Source of the DNA: CAWJMD01 sp963843835
GTDB lineage: Bacteria > Actinomycetota > Actinomycetes > Actinomycetales > CAWJMD01
DNA: 64,000 nucleotides
Assembly: GCA_963843835.1 (NCBI GenBank)
Contig: CAWJMD010000008.1
Span: 992,001-1,056,000, forward strand
Direction of reading: 5' to 3'
Part shown: positions 17,901 through 27,203 of the stretch, in pieces
Layout of the letters: each line of letters begins with the position of its first letter
How positions within the stretch are numbered: position 1 is the stretch's first letter
The notes under the pieces: model-generated
What the model saw: the letters and a program-made list of their open reading frames with translations, nothing else
Told to the model about the DNA's origin: nothing
The model's database searches: none
Position numbers and translations under genes: made by a program

Positions 17901-18887
17901 TCAGGGGCGGAGCGGCTGGACGTGCGCTGCCACCTCGTCCGCCGCGTCGGCGCCGTAGGCCTCCGCGAAGCGCTCGAGGAAGGACTTCCGGCCGAACTGG
18001 TACTCCTGGGTGCCGACGGTCTCGACCACGTAGGTGGCGAGCATCGAGCCGAGCTCGGCACAGCGCTGCGGGGAGAGCTCCCAGGCCAGGCCGGCGACGT
18101 AGCCCGCCCGGAACGCGTCGCCGACACCGGTCGGGTCGGCGCGCCGGGTCTCCTGCGGCGTCTTGACGTGCACCGGCTCCGCGCCGTCGGACTCGACGGT
18201 GGCGCCGTCCCGGCCGTGCGTGATGATGCGGACCCCGACGCGGTCGAGGACGTCGCGGTGCGTCCAGCCGGTCTTCTGCTCGATCATCGACGCCTCGTAG
18301 GCGTTGGTGAACAGGTACGCCGCGCCGTCCACGAGCTCCCGGATCTGGTCGCCGTCCAGCCAGGCCAGCTGCTGGGACGGGTCGGCCACGAACGCGAAGC
18401 CGCGCTGGCGGCACTCCTCGGTGTGCCGCTGCATCGCCTCGGGGTCGTTGGGGCTGATCACGACCAGGTCCAGGCCGCCCTCCGCCTCGGCGATGGGGCC
18501 CAGCTCGATGTTGCGGGCCTCGCTCATCGCCCCGGCGTAGAAGGACGCCATCTGGGCGTGGTCGGTGTCCGTCGTGCACACGAATCGCGCGGTGTGCGCC
18601 ACCTCCGAGACCCAGACGTGCCGGGTGTCGACCTGGTGCCGGTCGAGCCACGACCGGTAGTCCACGAAGTCCTGCCCGACGGCGCCGACCAGCAGGGGTC
18701 GCAGCCCGAGGTTGCCGAGGCCGAACGCGATGTTCGCCGCGATCCCCCCGCGGCGGATCTGCAGGTCGTCGACGAGGAAGGAGAGCGAGATCTTGTGCAG
18801 CTGCTCCACCACCAGCGAGTCGGCGAAGCGGCCGGAGAAGCTCATCAGGTGGTCGGTCGCGATGGACCCTGTGACAGCGATACGCAC
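17901..18887 (-). CDS. adoK: Adenosine kinase, PfkB family
   Basis: 328-residue carbohydrate-kinase-family protein that begins RIAVTGSIATDHLM and contains LHKISLSFLVDDL, SFYAGAMSEARNI, ADPSQQLAWL and the PfkB catalytic signature DPTGVGDAFRAG with the base Asp. These closely match M. tuberculosis AdoK (Rv2202c), which phosphorylates adenosine with ATP. The GTG start is 6 nt from a TAGGGT box and is predicted leaderless. It is co-directional with aat, which starts 1 nt after its stop. Confidence 0.88.
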   Translation of the reverse strand: MRIAVTGSIATDHLMSFSGRFADSLVVEQLHKISLSFLVDDLQIRRGGIAANIAFGLGNLGLRPLLVGAVGQDFVDYRSWLDRHQVDTRHVWVSEVAHTARFVCTTDTDHAQMASFYAGAMSEARNIELGPIAEAEGGLDLVVISPNDPEAMQRHTEECRQRGFAFVADPSQQLAWLDGDQIRELVDGAAYLFTNAYEASMIEQKTGWTHRDVLDRVGVRIITHGRDGATVESDGAEPVHVKTPQETRRADPTGVGDAFRAGYVAGLAWELSPQRCAELGSMLATYVVETVGTQEYQFGRKSFLERFAEAYGADAADEVAAHVQPLRP

Positions 18888-18893
18888 CGGGCC

Positions 18894-18899
18894 ACCCTA
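18894..18899 (-). promoter_or_regulatory. Leaderless -10 box for adoK
   Basis: TAGGGT on the minus strand, spacer of 6 nt to GTG 18887. Confidence 0.55.
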
Positions 18900-18978
18900 G
18901 TGGGCCGGTGCGTATCGGGTCGGACGGTTGGCGGAGTCGGCTCGCCGCCGTCGCGCCCGTGCAGCCGTCAGCCGGCTG

Positions 18979-19353
18979 TCAGCTGAACGAGTCGCCGCAG
19001 GCGCACGAGCTGCCCGCGTTGGGGTTGTCGATGACGAAGCCCTGCTTCTCGATGGTGTCGGCGAAGTCGATCGTGGCGCCGTCCAGGTAGGGGACGCTCA
19101 TCCGGTCGAGGACGACCTCGACGCCGCCGAAGTCGACGACCGCGTCGCCGTCCAGGCTCCGCTCGTCGAAGTAGAGCTGGTAGATCAGGCCGGAGCAGCC
19201 ACCGGGCTGGACGGCCACGCGCAGGCGGAGGTCGTCACGACCCTCCTGCTCGAGCAGGCTCTTCACCTTGTCGGCCGCAGGAGGCGTGAGCAGGACGCCG
19301 TGCGCCGGGGCGTCGGTGGTCTCGGCCGGGGTGCTGGTCGTGGTCTCGCTCAT
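18979..19353 (-). CDS. erpA: HesB/IscA-family iron-sulfur insertion protein
   Basis: 124-residue A-type carrier that inserts Fe-S clusters into apo-proteins, here next to a Fe-S-dependent nadA and the Rieske operon. The core carries the three conserved cysteines: one in QPGGCSGL and two in the C-terminal SCACGDSFS. A short Ser/Thr-rich N-terminal extension is present. ATG 19353 has GGAGA 8 nt upstream; an ATG five codons earlier is less likely. The position matches Rv2204c. ErpA versus IscA naming is by convention only. Confidence 0.88.
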   Translation of the reverse strand: MSETTTSTPAETTDAPAHGVLLTPPAADKVKSLLEQEGRDDLRLRVAVQPGGCSGLIYQLYFDERSLDGDAVVDFGGVEVVLDRMSVPYLDGATIDFADTIEKQGFVIDNPNAGSSCACGDSFS

Positions 19354-19456
19354 GTGAGGGATCTCCAAGGGTGCTCGGGACGCGTCGTACCGGTCTCACA
19401 CGCGTCAACCACCAGGGGCGGCCGCGTTGTTCCCGGTCGCGACCAGGGTACGCGCC

Positions 19457-20636
19457 TCACCGGGACCAGGTGCGGGCGACGCGTCGGGCACGGGCCGCCA
19501 GGGTCCCGGCGGGGTCGGCGAAGGCGGCCGCGACCTCCTCGTCCGTCGACGCGACGGCGTAGCTGGACTCGATCCCGATCGCCAGGCTCTCGCGCCGGCC
19601 GGCCTCGACCTGACCTGCGACCACGATGACCGGCACGCCGACAGCCAGGGCGCGCTCGGCGACGGCGCTGACGACCTTCCCGCGCAGGGACTGCCAGTCG
19701 AACGTCCCCTCCCCCGTGACGACCAGGTCGGCGGCGGCCGATCCGCTGGTCGACCTCCAGGGCGTCGAGGACGGCCGAGGCCCCGGGGACGCGCTCGGCA
19801 CCCAGCAGCAGCAGGCCGAAGCCGAGGCCCCCGGCGGCACCGGCACCGGGCGTCGAGGGCAGGCGCCGGGGGGCGCTGCCGGCGGCCAGCAGGTCTCCTC
19901 CGGCCAGCACGCCGAGGGACTCCTGGGCGACCTGGGCGTACCGGCCGAGCGCGGCCTCGAGCGACTGCGCCTGCTCCGGGGTCGCGCCCTTCTGCGCGGC
20001 GAACCCGGCCGAGGCGCCGTGGAAGCCCAGCAGCGGGACGTCGACGTCGCTGGCGGCCACGAGCCGCACCCCGGCGAAGCGCGCGCGCACCTCGGTCAGC
20101 CGCGGCAGGGCGTCGGACGGCAGGTCCGCCAGGGCCCCGCCGCCGCGCGAGAGCAGCGCCGCCGGCCCGGCGCCCAGAGCGGCGAGCATGCCCGCCCCGC
20201 CGTCGTTGGTGGCCGAGCCGCCCAGCCCCGCCACGATCCTCGACGCGCCGGTCGACAGCGCGGCGTCGAGCAGCTCGCCCACGCCCCACGTCGTGGTCCG
20301 GGTCGGGTCGCGGTGCTCGGCGGGCACCAGGTGCAGCCCGCAGGCCTGCGCGGTCTCCACGTACGCGGTCCTGCCGACCTCCCCGTCGACGACGAGGACG
20401 GTGGCCGGCACGGGGTCGCCGAGCGGGCCGCTGACGGTGACCGCCTCCAGGTGGGCGCCGGGCCCGCCGAGGCGCTCGTGGAGGGTGTCGACGAAGCCGG
20501 GGCCGCCGTCGGAGAGGGGGCAGAGATCGAGCTCGTCCGCCGGGGCCTGCCGCGCCCAGCCGTCGGCCAGGGCCGCGGCCGCCTGACCCGCGGTCAGGGT
20601 GCCGGTGAAGCCGTCGGGGGCGATGAGGACGCGCAC
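19457..20636 (-). CDS. Glycerate kinase (one-base insertion)
   Basis: Phosphorylates glycerate with ATP in sugar-acid catabolism. The N-terminus RVLIAPDGFTGTLTAGQAAAALADGW and PLSDGGPGFVDTL are family hallmarks, and GLGGSATNDGGAGMLAALG is the conserved glycine-rich segment. After ALEVDQRI the frame is off by one; an extra base near 19744 splits the protein from AAADLVVTGEGTFDWQSL and onward to RVARTWSR. Corrected length is 392 residues. GTG 20636 follows CAGGAT by 6 nt and is divergent from nadA with only 41 bp between start codons. The order matches Rv2205c. Confidence 0.85.
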
Positions 20637-20677
20637 GTGCCCATCCTGCCCAGGTGCCTGCGTGAGACGATCACCAG

Positions 20678-21885
20678 GTGAGCGCCACGTCGTCCTTCAC
20701 CGAGCCCGCTCCCACGCCGGCGGCCCTGCTGCTGCTCGGCCGCGGCACCGAGCTGGCGACCGAGCGCGGCGTCGAGTGCCCCGGTGACCTGCCCGCCGCG
20801 TCGGACCCCGACCTCGTCGAGCGGGCCCGCGTGGCGCGAGCGGCCCTGGGTGACCGGGCGTTCGTGCTGGGCCACCACTACCAGCGCGACGAGGTGATCC
20901 AGTTCGCCGACGTCACCGGCGACTCGTTCAAGCTCGCGCAGCAGGCGGCCGCCCGTCCGGACGCGGAGTTCGTCGTCTTCTGCGGCGTGCACTTCATGGC
21001 CGAGAGCGCTGACATCCTCACCGCCCCGACGCAGCAGGTCGTGCTCCCCGACCTCGCAGCCGGCTGCTCGATGGCGGACATGGCCGCGATCGGCCAGGTC
21101 GAGGACGCGTGGGACGTGCTGGTCGACGCCGGCGTCGCCGACGACGTCGTGCCGGTGACGTACATGAACTCGTCCGCGGCGATCAAGGCGTTCACCGGGC
21201 GGCACGGGGGGACGGTCTGCACCTCGTCCAACGCGAGGACCGCTCTCACGTGGGCGTTCTCGCAGAAGGCCGACGCCCGCGGCAAGGTGCTGTTCCTGCC
21301 CGACCAGCACCTTGGCCGCAACACCGCGGTACGCGAGATGGGCTTCTCCCTGGACGACTGCGTGGTCTACGACCCCCACAAGCCGGGCGGCGGCCTGACG
21401 CAGGGAGCAGCTCGAGAAGGCGCGGATGATCCTGTGGCGGGGGCACTGCTCGGTGCACGGCCGCTTCAGCCTGCAGAACGTCGTCGACGCGCGCAGCGCC
21501 CGTCCCGACGTGCGGGTGCTGGTGCACCCCGAGTGCCAGCACGAGGTCGTCGAGGCGGCCGACGAGGTGGGCTCGACGGAGTACATCATCAACGCGGTCG
21601 AGGCCGCCCCCGCCGGCACCGCATGGGTGATCGGCACCGAGCTCAACCTGGTGCGGCGCCTGGCCCTGCAGCACCCCGAGCAGACGATCATGTTCCTGGA
21701 GAAGAACGTCTGCTTCTGCTCGACGATGAACCGGATCGACCTGCCCCACCTGGTCTGGGCGCTGGAGTCCCTCGCCGCCGGCCGCGTCGTCAACCGGATC
21801 GTGGTCGACCCCGACGTGGCGCACTGGGCCCGGGTCGCGCTGGACCAGATGCTCGCGCTGCCCGGGGCGACCGCGCAAGGACTGA
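20678..21885 (+). CDS. nadA: Quinolinate synthase (two one-base insertions)
   Basis: 4Fe-4S enzyme that condenses iminoaspartate with dihydroxyacetone phosphate to quinolinate for NAD synthesis. The motifs HHYQRDEVIQFADVTGDSF, CGVHFMAESADIL, MNSSAAIKAF and VHPECQHEVVEAAD are clear, and cluster cysteines lie in FCGVHF, HPEC and CFCSTMNRI. The frame breaks after DPHKPGGGLTQ at about 21404 (an extra G) and again near 21876, just before the natural TGA at 21883. The GTG start is 6 nt from GACGAT and is predicted leaderless. No nadB or nadC is in the window. Confidence 0.9.
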
Positions 21886-21888
21886 GCG

Positions 21889-21949
21889 CCACCGCCGTCC
21901 CCGCAGGATCGGCCCCCTACCGGACCTGCAGGGCGAGGTGCGGCGGTGG
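21889..21949. terminator. Bidirectional hairpin between nadA and M20 peptidase
   Basis: CCACCGCCG (21889-21897) pairs with CGGCGGTGG (21941-21949), and a smaller inner stem (GCAGG with CCTGC) is possible. It sits between two convergent stop codons. Confidence 0.45.
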
Positions 21950-21954
21950 TGGGG

Positions 21955-23371
21955 TCAGACGGTGCCGGCCAGACGCGACAGCAGCAGGACCTCGCCCAGG
22001 CACGCGCGAGCGAACACGCCCAGGTGCAGGGACTCGTCGTAGCCGTGCGCCAGGGTGTGCGGGTCCTCCACGCCGGTGACCAGCACGGTCGCGTCGGGGA
22101 ACGTCCGCACGAAGTCGGCGATGAACGGGATCGACCCGCCGATCCCCTGGTGCACGACCTGCGCGCCGTCCCACGCCTCGGTCAGCGCCCAGCCCGGCGG
22201 CCTCGTAGACGGGCCCGTCGACGGGGCCGGCGAACGCCTGGCCCGAGCTCCTTGCGGGTGAACGGTGACGTGGGCCCCGAACGGCGGGTCCTCCTCGAGG
22301 AACGCCTTGAGCGCCTCGAAGGCCTCCTGCGGGTCCTGCCCGGGCGCGATCCGCATCGTCACCTTGGCCCGCACCCGCGGGAGCAGCGTGTTGGAGGCCC
22401 GCGCGACGGAAGGCGCGTCGATGCCGGTGACGGTGACGGCTGCCTTCGTCCACATCCGGCTGAGGATCGAGCCGCTGCCGACCGCACGGACGCCATCCAG
22501 CAGCCCGGCCTCGTCGCGCAGCTTCTCCTCGGGGTAGTCCAGGTCGGCGGCCTCGCCGGAGACCAGGCCCGGGGACCTGCAGGTCTCCGTCGGAGTCCCA
22601 GAGCCGCGCCAGCAGCGTGGTCGTGGCCATCACCGCGTCGGGCGCGGCGCCGCCGTACATGCCGGAGTGCACGCCCTGCCGCAGGGTCGACACCTCCAGG
22701 TCGCCCTCGACGAGCCCGCGCAGGGTGACCGTCAGCGAGGGGGTGTCGACGTCCCAGTTGTCGGAGTCGGCCACCACGATCACGTCGGCGGAGAGCAGGT
22801 CGCGGTGGGTGCGGAGGAACTCGGCCAGCGACGGTGACCCCGACTCCTCCTCGCCCTCGACGAAGACGACCACGCCGACGCCGTCGTCCGGTCCCCAGGT
22901 CGGCAGCAGGGTCCGCAGGGCGGCGACGTGGGCCATCACCCCCGCCTTGTCGTCCGCGGTCCCCCGGCCGTACAGGCGGCCGTCGCGCTCGGTCGGCAGG
23001 AAGGCCGGGCTGGTCCAGTCGTCCTCCTCGCCGGGAGGCTGCACGTCGTGGTGGGCGTACAGCAGCACGGTCGGCTTCCCCTCGGGCGCGGGCCGTCGGG
23101 CCACGACCGCGGGAGCTCCGTCGCTCCCGTCCGGCTTCGCGGCCCGCAGCACCTGCACGTCGTCGAGCCCGGCGCCGCGCAGCAGGTCGGCGACCGCCTC
23201 GGCACTGTCCGCCACGTGCGCCTGGTCGAAGGCCCCGGCCGACACGCTCGGGATCCGCACCAGCGCCTCGAGGTCGGCGCGGACCCCGGGCATCTGCGCG
23301 TCCAGGGCCGCACGGAGGGCGGCGACATCGGTCGGGTGGCCGGCAGTGGGCATGGTGGTGGCGTCGGTCAT
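21955..23371 (-). CDS. M20-family dipeptidase/peptidase (four one-base insertions)
   Basis: Zinc-dependent cytosolic peptidase of the M20/ArgE group. VLLYAHHDVQPPG supplies the first metal His with Asp, LYGRGTADDKAGVMAH the bridging Asp, FVEGEEESGSPS the catalytic Glu pair, and VVADSDNWD a further Asp. The frame is lost near 22573 (after DLQVPG) and locally at about 22255, 22245 and 22196. Removing four bases gives a continuous 470-residue protein ending in CLGEVLLLSRLAGTV. ATG 23371 is 6 nt from TACCGT and is leaderless by prediction. Confidence 0.87.
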
Positions 23372-23377
23372 GGGCGC

Positions 23378-23383
23378 ACGGTA
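23378..23383 (-). promoter_or_regulatory. Leaderless -10 box for M20 peptidase
   Basis: TACCGT on the minus strand, 6 nt before ATG 23371. It is 7 bp from the opposite-strand box at 23391. Confidence 0.5.
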
Positions 23384-23390
23384 TCGCCGG

Positions 23391-23396
23391 TAGGGT
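23391..23396 (+). promoter_or_regulatory. Leaderless -10 box for DUF3043 gene
   Basis: TAGGGT, 6 nt before GTG 23403, back to back with the M20 promoter. Confidence 0.55.
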
Positions 23397-23402
23397 CGAG
23401 GG

Positions 23403-24002
23403 GTGTTCGGACGTAGGAAGACCGAGGAGACGGCCACCCCCGCAGTCCAGGAGCGGCCGGGTGCCAAGAACCGTCCGACCCCGAAGCGTCGTGAGGCCGA
23501 GGCCGCCCGGCGCAGGCCCCTGGTGCCGACCGACCGCAAGGCGGCCGGCAAGGCCGACAAGCAGAAGGTCCGGGAGGAGCGGCTGCGGCAGCGCGCGGCG
23601 CTGGCCTCCGGCGACGAGTCGCACCTTCCGCCGCGCGACGCCGGCCCCCACAAGCGCTTCGTCCGCGACGTCGTCGACGGACGGCTGAACATCGGCGAGT
23701 TCTACCTCTACCTGGCGCTGATCGCCGTGGTACTGGTGATCCTCCCCGGCGCGATCGGGCTGGACCCGATCCAGGTCGCGCAGGTGCAGCTGGTGTCGAC
23801 CCTCGTGCTCTGGGGCACCGTGATCGTCGTCGGCTCCGACGCCGTCGTGCTCTCCCGGCTGCTGCGACGGTCGTTGAAGGAGCGCTTCGGGCCCGACGTC
23901 CAGATGCGCGGCCTGATCTCGTACGGGGTCCTGCGCTCGTTCCAGATCCGCCGGCTCCGCCTGCCGAAGCCCGCGGTGCAGCGCCGCCAGCCTCCGCGCT
24001 GA
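23403..24002 (+). CDS. DUF3043-type conserved membrane protein
   Basis: 199-residue protein with a very basic N-terminal half (GAKNRPTPKRREAEAARRRP and a KQKVREERLRQR stretch) and two membrane helices at about 102-122 and 131-150 (LYLALIAVVLVILPGAI and STLVLWGTVIVVGSDAVVL), then a basic C-terminus. This is the actinobacterial DUF3043 family, Rv2206 in M. tuberculosis, with no known function. It sits between the glycerate kinase/nadA region and cobT as in that genome. GTG start, leaderless box 6 nt upstream. Confidence 0.8.
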   Translation: MFGRRKTEETATPAVQERPGAKNRPTPKRREAEAARRRPLVPTDRKAAGKADKQKVREERLRQRAALASGDESHLPPRDAGPHKRFVRDVVDGRLNIGEFYLYLALIAVVLVILPGAIGLDPIQVAQVQLVSTLVLWGTVIVVGSDAVVLSRLLRRSLKERFGPDVQMRGLISYGVLRSFQIRRLRLPKPAVQRRQPPR

Positions 24003-24034
24003 ACGTCCGATTCGTCGTCCGGCGGGACGCGCCG

Positions 24035-24040
24035 TAGGGT
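24035..24040 (+). promoter_or_regulatory. Leaderless -10 box for aldo/keto reductase
   Basis: TAGGGT, 7 nt before ATG 24048. Confidence 0.55.
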
Positions 24041-24047
24041 CGACCGC

Positions 24048-25058
24048 ATGGACTTCCGCTACCTCGGCAACTCCGGCCTCAAGATCTCTGAGATCACCTA
24101 CGGCAACTGGCTGACCCACGGCTCCCAGGTCGAGAACGACGTCGCCACCACGTGCGTGCGCGCCGCCCTGGACGCCGGCATCACCACCTTCGACACGGCG
24201 GACGTCTACGCCAACACGAAGGCGGAATCCGTTCTCGGGGACGCGCTCGCGGGTGAGCGGCGCGAGTCGCTCGAGATCTTCACCAAGGTCTACTGGCCGA
24301 CCGGCCCCGGGGGCCCGAACGACACGGGCCTGTCGCGCAAGCACGTCATGGAGTCGATCCACGGTTCGCTGAAGCGGCTCCAGACCGACTACGTGGACCT
24401 GTACCAGGCGCACCGCTACGACACCGAGACGCCGCTCGAGGAGACGATGCAGGCCTTCGCCGACATCGTCCGGCAGGGCAAAGCCCTCTACATCGGCGTC
24501 AGCGAGTGGACCGCGGACCAGATCCGCGACGGCGTCGCGCTGTCGAAGGAGCTGGGTTTCCAGCTCATCTCGAGCCAGCCGCAGTACTCGATGCTGTGGC
24601 GCGTCATCGAGGACGAGGTCGTGCCCACCAGCCGGGAGCTCGGCGTCTCGCAGATCGTGTGGTCGCCGATCGCCCAGGGCGTGCTGTCAGGCAAGTACCT
24701 GCCCGGTCAGGCACCGCCCGAGGGCTCGCGCGCCACGGACGAGAAGGGTGGCGCGAACATGATCAAGCGGTTCATGAACGACGAGACCCTCTCCGCCGTG
24801 CAGAACCTCGCCCCGATCGCCAAGGAGATGGACCTCACGATGGCCCAGCTCGCCATCGCGTGGGTGCTGCAGAACGACAACGTCGCCGCGGCCCTCGTGG
24901 GCGCCTCGCGGCCGGAGCAGGTGGCCGAGAACGTCAAGGCCGCAGGCGTCGAGATCCCCGCCGAGCTGATGGGGCGCATCGACGAGGCCCTCGGCGACGT
25001 CGTGGAGCGCGACCCGGGCAAGACCGCCGAGACGGCGCCGCAGTCGCGCGTCGCGTGA
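24048..25058 (+). CDS. Aldo/keto reductase
   Basis: 336-residue NADPH-dependent oxidoreductase of the AKR superfamily, close to the Kv-beta/YghZ group. FRYLGNSGLKISEITYGNW opens the barrel; the tetrad is visible as Asp in TFDTADVYANTKAE with Tyr, Lys in IFTKVYWP, and His in YQAHRYD. The cofactor-binding end reads ALVGASRPEQVAENVKA. The substrate cannot be told from sequence. It is monocistronic, convergent with the 25120-25338 gene. Confidence 0.88.
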   Translation: MDFRYLGNSGLKISEITYGNWLTHGSQVENDVATTCVRAALDAGITTFDTADVYANTKAESVLGDALAGERRESLEIFTKVYWPTGPGGPNDTGLSRKHVMESIHGSLKRLQTDYVDLYQAHRYDTETPLEETMQAFADIVRQGKALYIGVSEWTADQIRDGVALSKELGFQLISSQPQYSMLWRVIEDEVVPTSRELGVSQIVWSPIAQGVLSGKYLPGQAPPEGSRATDEKGGANMIKRFMNDETLSAVQNLAPIAKEMDLTMAQLAIAWVLQNDNVAAALVGASRPEQVAENVKAAGVEIPAELMGRIDEALGDVVERDPGKTAETAPQSRVA

Positions 25059-25119
25059 CAAGCGGCCAGGACCGGCGGTCAGGACCGGCGCCGGGTCGAG
25101 GCCGTCAGTGGTCCGGCCC

Positions 25120-25338
25120 TCAGTGGGCGGGGCGTAGCGACATCGGTCCGTAGACGACCGAGTCGCCCTCCCGCAGGGTGACGGCCTCGACGCCCTCGGC
25201 GAGGAGGTCCTGCCACGTCTCGCCGACCCACGTCTCCGCGTCGGCCTGCGTCGGGAAGCCCCGCTCAGGCGCGCTGGGCGGGGTGACGTCGGCCCCGTCG
25301 GCGTCGTGGTACGTCCAGGTCCAGGTCGTGGCGGTCAT
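25120..25338 (-). CDS. Small conserved hypothetical protein
   Basis: 72-residue acidic protein (ATTWTWTYHDADGADV... ending YGPMSLRPAH) with the pattern FPTQADAETWVGETWQDLLAEGVEAVTLREGD seen in small actinobacterial proteins of unknown role. The ATG follows TACGGT by 6 nt, which supports it being a real leaderless gene. It ends 61 bp from the convergent aldo/keto reductase. Confidence 0.65.
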   Translation of the reverse strand: MTATTWTWTYHDADGADVTPPSAPERGFPTQADAETWVGETWQDLLAEGVEAVTLREGDSVVYGPMSLRPAH

Positions 25339-25344
25339 GGGCTC

Positions 25345-25350
25345 ACCGTA
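25345..25350 (-). promoter_or_regulatory. Leaderless -10 box for small hypothetical gene
   Basis: TACGGT on the minus strand, 6 nt before ATG 25338, 14 bp beyond the cobT stop. Confidence 0.5.
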
Positions 25351-25363
25351 GGGCCCGGCCGCG

Positions 25364-26446
25364 TCAGCCGCCCTCGTGGACCCCGGCGTCGTCGAAGGTG
25401 GCGACCTCGGCGAGGAGCCGTGCCGCTGCCTGCACCAGCGGTACGGCCAGAACGGCGCCCGAGCCCTCGCCGAGCCGCAGCCCCAGGTCGAGCAGCGGCT
25501 CCATCCCGAGCCGCTCCAGCGCCAGCGAGGCGCCGGGCTCGCTGGACCGGTGCCCCGCGACCCAGTGGTCCACCGCCGCAGGGCACATCAGCTGGGCGAC
25601 CAGGGCCGCGGAACACGCGATCACCCCGTCGAGCACGACCGGCACACGGGCCGCTGCGGCGCCCAGGAGGAAGCCCGCGATCGCGGCGTGCTCGAAGCCG
25701 CCGACTGCGGCCAGCAGACCCACGGGGTCGTCGGAGGCTGCGGCGACGACGTCGGCGTGCAGGTCGAGGGCCTTCTGCACCGTGGCGGCCTTGAGCGACC
25801 AGGTCCTGTCGTCGATCCCGGTCCCCCGGCCCGTGGCCTGCTCCGCCGTGGCACCCGTGACCGCTGCCACCAGGACCGCGGAGGGCGTGGTGTTGGCGAT
25901 GCCCATGTCCCCTGCCACCAGCAGGCGGTGTCCCGCGGCGACGAGCACGTCCGCCTCGGCGATGCCCGCGGCGAGCGCCCTCTCGACCTGGCCCCGGGTC
26001 ATCGCGGCACCTGTCGACAGGTCGGCCGTGCCGTAGGAGACCTTGCGCTGCACCAGGTCCGGGTGGTCGCCGAGCTCGGCGGCCACCCCCACGTCGACCA
26101 CACGCACCGTGGCCCCGACCTGCCGGGCCAGGGCGCTGACGACCGCCCGGTCGGCCAGGAAGGTCGACACCATCTGGGCGGTGACCTCCTGCGGCCAGGG
26201 GCTGACCCCCTGCGCGTGCACCCCGTGGTCCCCCGCGAAGACGACCAGAGCGGCGGGATCGACGACGGGCGGGCAGACCCCGGTCGACGCGGCCAGCCGC
26301 GCCGAGAGCTCCTCGAGCACGCCCATCGAACCGGGGGGCTTCGTCAGCCTCGACTGGCGGTGCCGTGCCACCGCAGCGACCTCGGCGTCCCCAGGCAGGA
26401 TCGCCCGCACGGTCGCCTGCACGCGGGCGCTGTCGGTCAGGGGCAC
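25364..26446 (-). CDS. cobT: Nicotinate-nucleotide--dimethylbenzimidazole phosphoribosyltransferase
   Basis: 360-residue enzyme that makes alpha-ribazole phosphate for the lower ligand of cobalamin. LTKPPGSMGVLEELSARLA is the substrate-binding signature, FAGDHGVHAQGVSPWPQEVT and GDMGIANTTPSAVL follow, and the catalytic Glu region is LRLGEGSGAVLAVP. GTG 26446 has a strong GGAGGT 6 nt upstream. It lies 58 bp after the LSDAT gene on the same strand and may be read through from that operon, yet gene order (DUF3043 then cobT) is that of the conserved core. cobS and cobU are not in the window. Confidence 0.93.
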   Translation of the reverse strand: MPLTDSARVQATVRAILPGDAEVAAVARHRQSRLTKPPGSMGVLEELSARLAASTGVCPPVVDPAALVVFAGDHGVHAQGVSPWPQEVTAQMVSTFLADRAVVSALARQVGATVRVVDVGVAAELGDHPDLVQRKVSYGTADLSTGAAMTRGQVERALAAGIAEADVLVAAGHRLLVAGDMGIANTTPSAVLVAAVTGATAEQATGRGTGIDDRTWSLKAATVQKALDLHADVVAAASDDPVGLLAAVGGFEHAAIAGFLLGAAAARVPVVLDGVIACSAALVAQLMCPAAVDHWVAGHRSSEPGASLALERLGMEPLLDLGLRLGEGSGAVLAVPLVQAAARLLAEVATFDDAGVHEGG

Positions 26447-26504
26447 GGGGGGACCTCCGGGGTGCGGATGCCGACGTCGGGCGGACGAGCGGGCGGCCGC
26501 GAGC

Positions 26505-27203
26505 CTACGACGGGCCTCCCAGGAGCTCGTCCAGCAGGGCGCCCAGACGCGGGCCGTCGCCCACGTCGACGACCCGCGTGTGGGGTGAGCGCGCGATCCT
26601 CGCCGCCCGCTCGTCCCGGCGGTCACCCGCTGCGGCGGCCGCCACCGCGTCCGCGAGGCGACCGGTCCCGCCGAGCACCACGAGCGGTCGCCCCTGCGCC
26701 AGGCCGAGGACGACGTCGTCGTACGCGACGTCACCGCCGTTCACCATCAGCGTCAGCGTCGGCCGGCCCGCCGCCACGACCCGCGCCACCTCGCCGAGCC
26801 AGCCGGACTCGTCACCCCAGGCCCGGCCGGGGACGACCACCACGAGGCTGTGGTGGGGTTCGAGCTCGGCCGACCCGCCGGAGCGGCCCACGGTCCCCTC
26901 CGGGGCGACGGTCCCGTCCGCCACCACGCCGACGAGCGGGAACCGGGCGCCGGCGTCCTCGCGGAGGTGACCGACCAACCTCATCACCCCCGCGTCGGTG
27001 CCGCCGTCGACGACGGCGGCGTGCCAGCGCTCCAGGGCCGGCAGGAGCCACTCGCCCATCGCGCGCGTCACGGGTCCGAGGTGCCGGTCCTCCATCGCCG
27101 CGGCACCTCCGACCAGCACCACCACGGGGCGTGGTCCCCCGGCCGTCACCGGCTCGAGCGCCGCGGCGAGGTCGGCGCCGGTCCGCACGCTGACCGTCGT
27201 CAC
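26505..27203 (-). CDS. LSDAT/SLOG-family protein related to the TRPM N-terminal sensor
   Basis: 232-residue Rossmann-like protein. Sequence landmarks follow the TRPM-channel LSDAT pattern in order: VVVLVGGAAAM (27-37), HAAVVDGGTDAGVMRLVG (61-78), AELEPHHSLVVVV (112-124), LTLMVNGGDVAYDDVV (150-165), and RPLVVLGGTGRLADAVA (172-188). In that family the fold binds nucleotide-derived ligands such as ADP-ribose. It is the last gene of the accessory operon; GTG 27203 overlaps the TIR gene stop as GTGA. I infer that it senses or processes an NAD-derived signal made by the adjacent TIR protein. No membrane segment is present. The catalytic state is unknown. Confidence 0.75.
   Translation of the reverse strand: MTTVSVRTGADLAAALEPVTAGGPRPVVVLVGGAAAMEDRHLGPVTRAMGEWLLPALERWHAAVVDGGTDAGVMRLVGHLREDAGARFPLVGVVADGTVAPEGTVGRSGGSAELEPHHSLVVVVPGRAWGDESGWLGEVARVVAAGRPTLTLMVNGGDVAYDDVVLGLAQGRPLVVLGGTGRLADAVAAAAAGDRRDERAARIARSPHTRVVDVGDGPRLGALLDELLGGPS

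Noticed and set aside
25060..25119. Short direct repeat AGGACCGGCG between convergent genes as a mobile-element footprint
   Set aside because: Only two imperfect 10-bp copies in GC-rich DNA, with no inverted ends or transposase.
26447..26504. Cobalamin riboswitch before cobT
   Set aside because: The gap is 58 bp, far too short for a B12 riboswitch, and no B12-box-like sequence was seen.
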